Source: SPDF01 sp963699825
Lineage (GTDB): Bacteria; Gemmatimonadota; Gemmatimonadetes; Gemmatimonadales; GWC2-71-9
Direction: 5' to 3'
NCBI GenBank assembly: GCA_963699825.1
Contig: CAVOVI010000004.1
Span: 372,001-436,000 of the forward strand
DNA: 64,000 nucleotides
The position numbers and the translations under genes were made by a program. The first letter of the stretch is position 1, and each line of letters opens with the position of its first letter. Below the pieces are notes generated by a model. The model was given only the letters and a program-made list of their open reading frames with translations. It searched no databases and had not been told where the DNA came from. This document shows, piece by piece, positions 55,807 to 63,271 of the stretch.

Positions 55807-57198
55807 CTAATCCAACCGGTACCGCCGCAGCTTGTAGAACAAGGTCCGCAGGCTCACCCCCAGGAGATCCGCCGCTTCACGGCGGCTGCCGCCGCTCGCG
55901 ACAAGCGCCTGCTGCACCAGGTCGCGCTCGAGTGCCTCGACGCGGCCCTTGAGGACGAGGTCGCCTGGCGACGTCGCATCGCCGTTGGCGTGGCCATGTC
56001 CATGGCCGTTCCCGTTGCTGCTGCCGGGGACCCCTGGCGCGACGCCGAGCAGAAAGGACTCGCGCTCGAGCCGGCCCGACTCGCTGAGGACGGCGGCGCG
56101 CTCGACCGCGTTCCGCAGTTCGCGGACGTTGCCGGGCCAGTGGTATTGGCTCAGATAGGTGAGCGCCTGGGGGCTGAGGCTGATTGCGCGGCCGAGGCGC
56201 TTGGCCGTGTGCTGGGCAAAGTGGGCAAGCAGGGCCGGCACATCTTCCGGGCGATCGCGGAGCGGCGGCACCTCGAGTTCCACGACGTTGAGACGGTAGT
56301 ACAGGTCGTCGCGGAATTCGCCGGCGACTCGCGCGTCCTCGAGCCGACGAGCGGTGGCGACGATGAGGCGGGCGTTCACGGGACGGCTCTTCGACTCGCC
56401 GACGCGACGGACCTCCCGCTCTTCGAGCACGCGGAGCAGCTTCGCCTGGAGGCCCGCCGGGAGGTCGCCGATTTCGTCGAGCAGCAGCGTTCCGTCGGTG
56501 GCTTCCTCGAACAGCCCCGCCCGTTCGGTGGTGGCGCCGGTAAACGAGCCGCGTGCATGGCCGAAGAGCTCCGACTCGAGCAGCTGTTCCGGAATGGCGG
56601 CACAGTTGATCGCGACGAACGGCCCGTCGGCCCGCTTGCTCATCCGGTGGATCGAGCGTGCCAGCACTTCCTTGCCGGTGCCGGACTCCCCGGTGATGAG
56701 CACGGTCGTATCGTGCGCCGCGACGCGGCTGGCCAGCTCAAGGAGATGGCGCATCGCCGAGCTCTCGGCGACGACCTCGTCCTGGACCTGCCCCGCACCG
56801 AGTGAGGCGCGGAGGGCGGCGACCTCGCGGCGGAGTCCCTCGCGCTCTTCCACCTTGCGCAGCGTCAGCAGCACTTCGTCGGGACGGAACGGTTTGTGGA
56901 GGTAGTCGTACGCGCCTTCACGCATCGCCGCGATGGCGGCGTCTTCGTTGCCGTGGGCGCTCATCATCAGGAGGATCGCGTCGCCACCGGCGGTCCGGTA
57001 CTGGCGGAGAAACTCCAGGCCGTCCATGCCCGGCATGCGCACATCGGAGAGAATGACATCCGGCTCGACTTCCGGGGCTCGGTTCAGGGCGCGCTGCGCG
57101 TCTCCCTCGGCGGTCACCTCGTGACCGGCCTCGGAGAGCAGGAGTCCCAGCGATTGCCGGAGACCCGGATCGTCGTCAACTACCAGAATGCGCATCAA
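55807..57198 (-). CDS. NtrC-type sigma-54 response regulator
   Basis: An intact receiver: LVVDDDPGL acidic pocket, phospho-Asp in VILSDVRMPG, Lys in YLHKPF. AAA+ domain (residues 140-370) with GESGTGKE, the sigma-54 loop as GSFTGA, and DEIGDLPAGLQAKLLR. A Gly/His/Asn-rich linker (SSNGNGHGHGHANGD) leads to the Fis-type DNA-binding end SRREAADLLGVSLRTLFYKL. It overlaps the histidine kinase gene at 57176 by 23 bases, so the pair works together. Downstream of the two pilin genes, it probably controls pilus or related genes. Confidence 0.93.
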   Translation of the reverse strand: MMRILVVDDDPGLRQSLGLLLSEAGHEVTAEGDAQRALNRAPEVEPDVILSDVRMPGMDGLEFLRQYRTAGGDAILLMMSAHGNEDAAIAAMREGAYDYLHKPFRPDEVLLTLRKVEEREGLRREVAALRASLGAGQVQDEVVAESSAMRHLLELASRVAAHDTTVLITGESGTGKEVLARSIHRMSKRADGPFVAINCAAIPEQLLESELFGHARGSFTGATTERAGLFEEATDGTLLLDEIGDLPAGLQAKLLRVLEEREVRRVGESKSRPVNARLIVATARRLEDARVAGEFRDDLYYRLNVVELEVPPLRDRPEDVPALLAHFAQHTAKRLGRAISLSPQALTYLSQYHWPGNVRELRNAVERAAVLSESGRLERESFLLGVAPGVPGSSNGNGHGHGHANGDATSPGDLVLKGRVEALERDLVQQALVASGGSRREAADLLGVSLRTLFYKLRRYRLD

Positions 57199-58390
57199 CC
57201 GCCTCTGCCTGTGGCAGAAAAACCTTGAAGACAGCCCCGCCCTCTCGGGCGCGGTCGACCCAGACTACCCCTCCGGTGTCATGCACAGTCCGCGCCACGA
57301 TGGCCAGACCAAGGCCCGTGCCCTTACCAGGGTCCTTGGTTGTGTAGAAGGGGTCGAAGATCCGTTCTCGCTCCTCCTCGGGCACGCCGGAGCCCTCGTC
57401 GGCCACGTAGAGGAGGCCGCCGGCGGTCCCTGCGGGAAGCGCCGGCCTCCAGGACTGCCACCCGGCGACTCCCGGGCGGGCCGGGGTTCCCCCTCTTCCA
57501 TTGCCGTCCGCCGCCCGATGTTCTGGCACGTTGCGAGGCACAAAGGTCTTCGGCACGGCCCCGACCCAGATTCGCCCTCCCTCTGGGGAGGCGTCGCGGG
57601 CGTTCAGCAGCAGGTTCACCAGCACCTGTTCGAGGGCCTTCCGGTCGCCACGAACGGGACGAAGCGAATCGCTCACCTCGAGGACAATCTCGTGCGCCTT
57701 GAGGGCCCCCTGGTCACCCAGGAACCCGACCACGTCCCGCGCGACGTCGGCGAGGGAGGCGTCACTCGAAGGGGCGCCGGGCCGCGCGTACTCGAGGAGC
57801 CCCTCGACGATCCGATCCATGCGCGCCAGTTCGCGACGCATCCCCTCGACAATGGCGGCGTCCGCGCCGCGCTGCCGAAGGACTTCGACATAGGTGCCGA
57901 ACGCGCCGAGGGGGGCTCGAATTTCGTGCGCGACACCCGCGGCAAGGCGCCCAATCCCCGCCAGCTTTTCGGCGCGCACGGCCTGGCCCTGCACGTCGAG
58001 GAGTTCTTCGGCCATCGAGTGAAAGCGCTCGGCGAGATGCGCGAGTTCGCGGGTCTCGAACGACTCCGGCGGCGCGGAGACGTCGCCGCTGGCGAGGCGA
58101 TCGGCCTCGGCGGACAACGCGCGGAGCGGCGTGAGCACCACTCGCCGCACCAGGTGACTGCCGAAGAGCACGAAAACCACGGTGCTCGCGGCCCAGAGGA
58201 TCCAGAGCGTCCAAACGGCGGCGTCCACATCCAGCGAGGCGACCAGCAGAGTCGTCAGGCTGGCGAGGACCACCGCCGCCGAAGTCAGAAACGCGAGGTT
58301 GAAGAGCAGCTCGGTCCGGAGCGAACGGAGCGGGCCGCCCGGATTCGTCCCGGGCGGCCCGCCTGTCGGAGGTCCTGCTCCGCGTGTCAT
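57176..58390 (-). CDS. Sensor histidine kinase, partner of the NtrC-type regulator
   Basis: Two transmembrane helices (LLFNLAFLTSAAVVLASLTT, VWTLWILWAASTVVFVLFG), a HAMP domain (TPLRALSAEADRLASGDVSA), HisKA with VAHEIRAPLGAFGTYVEVL and HATPase_c with NLLLNARDASPEGG and GTGLGLAIVART. There is almost no periplasmic loop, so it may sense within the membrane or cytoplasm. An insertion of about 40 residues rich in Gly and Pro (NGRGGTPARPGVAGW) splits the ATPase domain. Start ATG 58390, 13 bases after the second pilin gene, suggesting one transcript. Confidence 0.91.
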   Translation of the reverse strand: MTRGAGPPTGGPPGTNPGGPLRSLRTELLFNLAFLTSAAVVLASLTTLLVASLDVDAAVWTLWILWAASTVVFVLFGSHLVRRVVLTPLRALSAEADRLASGDVSAPPESFETRELAHLAERFHSMAEELLDVQGQAVRAEKLAGIGRLAAGVAHEIRAPLGAFGTYVEVLRQRGADAAIVEGMRRELARMDRIVEGLLEYARPGAPSSDASLADVARDVVGFLGDQGALKAHEIVLEVSDSLRPVRGDRKALEQVLVNLLLNARDASPEGGRIWVGAVPKTFVPRNVPEHRAADGNGRGGTPARPGVAGWQSWRPALPAGTAGGLLYVADEGSGVPEEERERIFDPFYTTKDPGKGTGLGLAIVARTVHDTGGVVWVDRAREGGAVFKVFLPQAEAVDAHSGS

Positions 58391-58403
58391 TGCTCCACCC
58401 CCG

Positions 58404-58832
58404 CTACGGCGTGCAGGCGACCTGCCCATCGGCCACGGCCGGGGGGATCGGGCCACCGGTGCCGTAATAAATGGCGCAGGTTCGCGCGGTGTTCGGGTGG
58501 GTCGCCGTGGCGGCCCATCCGGTGGGCGTCGCGTTCAGGAGCGTGATCGTGACCGGACTCGACGACTTGAAGGTGCCGTCCACGCTCGGTACCGCACCAC
58601 CGTAGTAGGTGTTGTTCTCGTAGAAGTACCCCTCTTCCGCCGTCACGAGATTCCGGAGATCGGACCGCATGTTCCCCACGAACGCCTGCTCCTTGGACGC
58701 CGAGAACTTCGGAATCGCGATCGCGGCCAGGATCCCGATGATGACCACGACGATGAGCAACTCGATCAGGGTGAAGCCGGCCCGACCTGCCAGGGACCGC
58801 TTCATTGCTTCCTGCCGGATGTCTTCGCTCAT
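58404..58832 (-). CDS. Type IV pilin, second copy
   Basis: The prepilin leader ends RAG|FTLIELLIVVVIIGIL with Glu5, followed by PKFSASKEQAFVGNMRSDLR. The C-terminal part has TCAIYYGTG and GQVACTP, a disulfide loop. It is a paralogue of the pilin at 58920. Start is 58832 or ATG 58805 (shorter leader); both have plausible ribosome sites. Confidence 0.9.
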   Translation of the reverse strand: MSEDIRQEAMKRSLAGRAGFTLIELLIVVVIIGILAAIAIPKFSASKEQAFVGNMRSDLRNLVTAEEGYFYENNTYYGGAVPSVDGTFKSSSPVTITLLNATPTGWAATATHPNTARTCAIYYGTGGPIPPAVADGQVACTP

Positions 58833-58860
58833 GGGTGAGATCCTGTGAAGAGAGGGTGTG

Positions 58861-58892
58861 AAAAGGGACGGCGACCCGTAGACCGCCGCCCC
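58861..58892 (-). terminator. Hairpin with short T-run between the two pilin genes
   Basis: On the minus strand GGGGCGGCG and CGCCGTCCC pair (one G-U), followed by TTTTC. It is a weak terminator that would let most transcripts end after the first pilin and some read into the second pilin and the kinase. Confidence 0.65.
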
Positions 58893-58919
58893 GATTCAAG
58901 ATCCAGAACTAGGCCGAGA

Positions 58920-59333
58920 TTACGGCGTGCACTTCGGCTCGCCTTCGACCGTGGCCTGACCCGCAGAAACGGCGCCCGAACCCATGTAGATGTCGCAGGT
59001 CTTCAGGGTCGCGTTGTGGGTCGTGGTCGCATTCCAGCCCTGGCCCGAGAGAGCCGCGGCGATCGTGACACCAGCCGAGGGGACGAAGCCGGTGGCGGCG
59101 TCCGCCGTCGCAACGCCCGCGACGTTGGATGCGTTGATAGCGGTGTAGATCTGGTTGTCGGCGAAGAAGCCTTCCTCGGTCGTGGCGAGGTTACGCAGGT
59201 CGGACTTCATCGAGGCCAGGTACGCCTTTTCCTTCGTGCTCGCGAACTTCGGGATCGCGATGGCTGCCAGAATGCCGATAATCACGACGACAATCAGCAG
59301 CTCGATCAGGGTAAAGCCCTTGCGGTTCAACAT
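58920..59333 (-). CDS. pilA: Major-type type IV pilin PilA
   Basis: From ATG 59333 (GGAGG 8 bases upstream) the leader is only LNRKG|FTLIELLIVVVIIG, ideal for prepilin peptidase, with Glu5. Conserved ASMKSDLRNLATTEEGFFAD follows, then a variable middle and the disulfide-loop end KTCDIYMGSG to EPKCTP. 137 residues before cleavage. With its own sigma-54 promoter and a following terminator, it is probably the main pilus subunit. Confidence 0.93.
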   Translation of the reverse strand: MLNRKGFTLIELLIVVVIIGILAAIAIPKFASTKEKAYLASMKSDLRNLATTEEGFFADNQIYTAINASNVAGVATADAATGFVPSAGVTIAAALSGQGWNATTTHNATLKTCDIYMGSGAVSAGQATVEGEPKCTP

Positions 59334-59421
59334 GGGTACAACCTCCGGAGTGAATGATTCCTGCATTGTGCTGCTGACCGTGTTCGGTCCCTTCAGATTT
59401 CCTTCCCGGACTGATGGAAAG

Positions 59422-59437
59422 GCAACGACTATGCCAA
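59422..59437 (-). promoter_or_regulatory. Sigma-54 (-24/-12) promoter of pilA
   Basis: On the minus strand TTGGCATAGTCGTTGC gives GG and GC elements 10 bases apart, matching TGGCA-N6-TTGC almost fully. It lies about 90 bases before the pilA ATG. Three sigma-54 activator genes lie in the window, two of them within 4 kb. Confidence 0.75.
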
Positions 59438-59560
59438 TTGTCGGTACGGCTGCGTAACCGATTTATTCACATGTGGTTACGTAACAGCGCGCCAAGGTCT
59501 GCATGGCGGGTTGCAAGGGATCGGAAGGGGATTTTGCAAGGGAAGGGGGAGCGGGACAGC

Positions 59561-59641
59561 GGGGAGGCAGGGAGGCAGGGAGGCAGGGAGGCAGGGAGGC
59601 AGGGAGAGGGGGCAGGGAGGCAGGGAGGCAGGGAGGCAGGG
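59561..59641. repeat. G-rich tandem repeat, 8-bp unit
   Basis: About ten units of GGGAGGCA with one interruption (GGGAGAGG). A shorter array of a one-base variant (GGGGAGAC/GGGGAGGC) is at 48555-48594. Confidence 0.9.
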
Positions 59642-59658
59642 CCGAAGGTGTAGAGGCC

Positions 59659-59684
59659 GTCATTCCCGCGCAAGCGGGAATCCA
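59659..59684. repeat. GTCATTCCCGCG...GCGGGAATCC repeat
   Basis: GTCATTCCCGCG, CAA and GCGGGAATCCAGG form a stem of about 8 bp. It is the common dispersed type also represented, in altered form, at 37375-37402. Confidence 0.75.
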
Positions 59685-59936
59685 GGGAATCCGCACCAGT
59701 GCCGACCCCTCACCCCCAGCCCCTCTCCCTCCGGGAGAGGGGGGACTCTCGGAACCGCTCAACCGGGTTGGTCTCGATATCCGGCTCATTGGGGCGAACG
59801 CCGGTGAATAGGGGTGGGCATATGCGGGATCGCCACCCCGGTCGGTGCGCCCGCGGGATGTTGGATTTCCCGGGTCGGGAGCTCACGTGATGACGCGAAG
59901 CCGCGAAGGTGCAGAGGGGAGGAGGTGATTCGGCGC

Positions 59937-59974
59937 GAGATTGCTTCGGCCACTCCGTGGCCTCGCAATGACAG
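59937..59974. repeat. Dispersed repeat, CATTGCGAGG family
   Basis: The short form GAGATTGCTTCGGCCAC through GTGGCCTCGCAATGACAG with a GGCCAC/GTGGCC inner stem, almost identical to the right half of the pair at 10082-10176. Confidence 0.87.
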
Positions 59975-60073
59975 AAGGGGGGGCAGATTTGGCCCCCTCT
60001 CCCGGAGGGAGAGGGGGTCGGGGGGTGAGGGGTTTGGAGGCCAGCCCCGCGGCCCCCTGCCCCCTGCCCCGCC

Positions 60074-61455
60074 TTATTCCCGCACCGGTGCCGCTGTTTC
60101 CTCGTAGCGACTCAGTTTCCGATACAAGGTGGAAGGATCGATCCCCAGGACCTCCGCCGCCCGGGTCTTGTTGCCCCCCTCCGCCTGCAGCACCCACATG
60201 ATGTACGCCCGCTCGATCACATCCAGGGCGGGGTTCTTGTACGAGCGATCGGTGACGAGCGGTTCCTTCCGCCGCCGGGTGATCCGCTCGGGGAGGTGCT
60301 GGGGCTCGATGAGGTCGCCTCGCGTGAGCACGACCGCGTGCTCCAGCGCGTTTTCGAGTTCGCGGACGTTCCCGGGCCAGTCGTACACCATCACCGCGTC
60401 CAGCGCCTCCGACGACAGCGCCTTCGGCTCCGTGCCGGCCTGCGTGGCCATCCCCTGCAGGAACCACTCGACGAGGAGGAGGAGATCGTCGCGGCGGTCC
60501 CGGAGCGGCGGGAGATCGAGGGCGATGACGTTCAGCCGATAGAAGAGGTCGGAGCGGAAGGTGCCCCGCCGGATTTCCTCTTCCAGTTCCCGGTTCGTCG
60601 CGGCGACGATGCGGACGTCCACCGGAATCGCCTCCGTGGCACCCACCGGAATCACTTCCCGCTCCTGCAGGACGCGGAGCAGCTTGATCTGCAGGGACGG
60701 GGGCATCTCCCCCACTTCGTCGAGGAAGAAGGTCCCCCCCGAGCCGCCGCGAAGAGTCCCTGCTTGTCGCGCACCGCTCCGGTGAACGATCCCTTCACGT
60801 GCCCGAAGAGTTCGCTCTCCAGGAGGTTCTCCGGCAACGCGCCACAATTGATGCTGAAGAACGGACCGTCCGCGCGCTCGGAGAGGTTGTGTATGTGGCG
60901 CGCCACGACCTCCTTGCCGGTCCCGCTCTCCCCACCGATCAGCACGGTGGAGTCGGTCGGCGCCACCTGCTCCGCGAGTTTGAGCACGTCGAGGAACCGC
61001 TTGGCCTTCCCGATCGGGCGCGTGTTCCCGCCGCGGTCCCGGCGCTTGATCTCCTGCTTGAGCTGCTTGTTCTCCACCCGGACCGAGCGGAACTCGGCGG
61101 CCCGCCGCAGAATCGCCAGCAATTCGTCGTTGGCGAACGGCTTCTGGATGTAGTAGAAGGCGCCGGCGTTGACCGCGCCGATGGCGGTCTGGAGCGACGC
61201 CTGCGCCGTCATGAGAATGACGGGGGTCATCGGGTCCTGTTCGCGGGCGGCCTGCAGGATGTCGATCCCGGTCACCTGCGGCATGCGCACGTCAGTCAGG
61301 ACGATGTCGAACTGGCCGGTGCGAATTGCCTCGAGGCCGGCCTTGCCGCCCTGGGCGGTGGTCACCTCGAACCCCTCCTTCTTCAGGAGGATGCGCAGCG
61401 TGTCGAGGATGCCGGACTCGTCGTCGACGATCAACAATGTGGGCTGGGTGCTCAT
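60074..61455 (-). CDS. pilR: PilR-like sigma-54 response regulator (frameshifted)
   Basis: Receiver with LLIVDDESGI, phospho-Asp in IVLTDVRMPQ and Lys in YIQKPF. AAA+ domain with GESGTGKEVV and GSFTGA; near 60745 the frame shifts (LFAAA to GGTFFLDEVGEM). The rest includes YDWPGNVRELENALEHAVVL and the Fis-type end NKTRAAEVLGIDPSTLYRKL. About 459 residues. It overlaps the PilS-like kinase by four bases. The pair next to pilin genes fits PilS-PilR control of pilA. Confidence 0.9.
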
Positions 61456-63152
61456 TCGTCTTCCTCAGCCGACCATTTGGCGGGCAGGAATATGGTGAAG
61501 GTGGTGCCCTCGCCTACCGTCGAGGTCACCGTAATCAAACCCCGGTGCGCTTCCACCGCCCGCTGGACGATGGCAAGCCCGAGTCCGCTGCCGCCGGGGC
61601 GGCCGCTCACGAACGGCTGGAAGAGCCGGTCGGTCAGCTCTTCCGGAATCCCCGGCCCGTCGTCGCTCACGTCGAGACGGATCGGGGCAACAATCCCGCT
61701 GCCCCGCGGAACATCGCTCTGCATGGCCGGGCCGATCGTCACAGTGACGTGCACCGGCTCCTCGGCGGCCTGGACGGCGTTCAGGACGAGGTTGGCGATC
61801 ACCCGGTGCAGGAGGTCTTCATCTGCATCGATGATGGTCGCGGGGCCAGTCACCTGCAAGACCGTGTCGGCGTGGCAATCCGGATGCGCCTCGACCAGAT
61901 GGACCGCCGCCGTGGCGATCTCCCGCAGGTCCACCGGCTCGCGCCGCGCCGCGCGCACCCTGGAGAAATCGAGGAACTCGCTCAGCAGCCGACTCAGCCG
62001 ATCGGCCTCGCGGACGATGAGTGTCGCCAGCACGCGCTCGTCTTCGCCGGCACCGGTGGCCGCGGCCAGCTGCTCGACCGAGCTGCGGATGGAGGCGAGG
62101 GGGTTTCGAATCTCGTGCGCCAGGGACGCGCTGAGCGAGGCCACCGCCTCCAGCCGTTCGGCGCGCAGGTGCAGCTCCTGGAGGTGTTTGCTCTCCGAAA
62201 TATCGTTGAAGAGCGCCGTGACTGAGGGGTGCTGGGCGGTATCACGCGCGAAGGTCGTCGTCATCAGTCCGATGGGGAATGAACTCCCATCCTCACGGAA
62301 GACGATGCCCTCGGCCCGATTCACCTTGCGCCCGCTGCGGATGCCCGCGACCAGGCAGGCCCACAGCTCGGAGCTGATCGACTTCAGGTGATCGAGAATC
62401 GGGAGGCCGACCTGCGTGTCGCCGTCGATCCCCAGCAACCGTTCGGCGGTCGGGTTGATGAACGCGAGCCGCCCGAACCCGTCCACCGTCAGCACCCCGG
62501 ACCGGATATTGAGCAGGATGTCATCCGCCTCGAGCCGGACCCGCCGCAGTTCGAGCTCGAGCGTATCCTGCTCTGCACCGGCCCGGCGGAGCCGCGCGCC
62601 GAGCGCGGCGACGATCCCGAAGACCGTGTTGAAGATGACCACCTGCCCCCAGAAGGGGAGGCCGAGATTTCCCCCTCCGAGCGTGCCCGCCAGAAAATAC
62701 AACGCGCTGGCGAGGAGCGAGACCAGGATTCCCGCCCAGAGAGGCAGGAGGACGGCGTAGGCGGCCAGCACCACGACATAGAGCGCGGAGAGCGGGCTGT
62801 CGGCCCCGCCCGTGAAGTGGACGAGCGTGGTGACAAGCGCGAGATCCACCACCGCCTGGATGCTGAGAAAGGCGGGGCCCGGCTCCTGGTTCTTGATCCA
62901 GACCGCCCACCAGCCATAGGCCGTGACGGTGAAGGCCATCAGGACCGATATCGTGACGATGAACGAGATGTCGGGGGATCGGGTCCAGGAGAGCGAGGCA
63001 CCGAGCAGCGTCGCCACCGCCAGCACCATCCGCGCCGCGAACAGCCAGGCGATCAACCGTCGCGGTGAGGGAAGCGCCCACCCGAGTCCGCGCAGTCCGG
63101 CGGGAACGGCCGCAGGCGTCGCGACAGCGGCGGACGGTGGGGCGGGATCCAT
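61452..63152 (-). CDS. pilS: PilS-like sensor histidine kinase
   Basis: From ATG 63152: about six transmembrane helices in residues 30-190 without large loops, as in PilS; a PAS domain (residues 225-330, LTVDGFGRLAFINPTAERLL); HisKA with LAHEIRNPLASIRSSVEQL; HATPase_c with NLVLNAVQAAEEP and DDGPGIPEELTDRLFQPF. About 567 residues. Divergent from the DUF2461 gene; the 119-bp gap between them should contain both promoters. Confidence 0.91.
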   Translation of the reverse strand: MDPAPPSAAVATPAAVPAGLRGLGWALPSPRRLIAWLFAARMVLAVATLLGASLSWTRSPDISFIVTISVLMAFTVTAYGWWAVWIKNQEPGPAFLSIQAVVDLALVTTLVHFTGGADSPLSALYVVVLAAYAVLLPLWAGILVSLLASALYFLAGTLGGGNLGLPFWGQVVIFNTVFGIVAALGARLRRAGAEQDTLELELRRVRLEADDILLNIRSGVLTVDGFGRLAFINPTAERLLGIDGDTQVGLPILDHLKSISSELWACLVAGIRSGRKVNRAEGIVFREDGSSFPIGLMTTTFARDTAQHPSVTALFNDISESKHLQELHLRAERLEAVASLSASLAHEIRNPLASIRSSVEQLAAATGAGEDERVLATLIVREADRLSRLLSEFLDFSRVRAARREPVDLREIATAAVHLVEAHPDCHADTVLQVTGPATIIDADEDLLHRVIANLVLNAVQAAEEPVHVTVTIGPAMQSDVPRGSGIVAPIRLDVSDDGPGIPEELTDRLFQPFVSGRPGGSGLGLAIVQRAVEAHRGLITVTSTVGEGTTFTIFLPAKWSAEEDE

Positions 63153-63271
63153 GACACCTCGTTGGGGAGGGAACCTGTCGGCGCCATCGACGCATCGCGA
63201 CGACCCGTGGCATAATTGTAGGACGCCATGCACGTCGAGGGCAAGCGATCCGACAAAGGAGTGTGTGACTC

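Larger units (their letters stand above)
59438..60073. other. Gene-free repeat-rich region between pilA and pilR
   Basis: No protein is supported here. In order: a tandem array of 8-bp GGGAGGCA units (59561-59641), a GCGGGAATCC-type repeat (59659-59684), a CCCCTCTCC/GGAGAGGGG hairpin (59705-59743), a worn GGGGTGGGC REP (59811-59839), a CATTGCGAGG-family copy (59937-59974) and another CCCCTCTCC hairpin (59991-60032). All repeat families of the window meet in 600 bp. The part nearest pilA (59438-59560) could hold activator binding sites. Confidence 0.8.

Noticed and set aside
59561..59641. CRISPR array
   Set aside because: The repeats are direct 8-bp units without spacers, and no cas genes are present.
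1605..60745. Programmed ribosomal frameshifting
   Set aside because: The shifts occur in unrelated genes, have no shared slippery sequence and fall in GC-rich runs, which fits sequencing error better.
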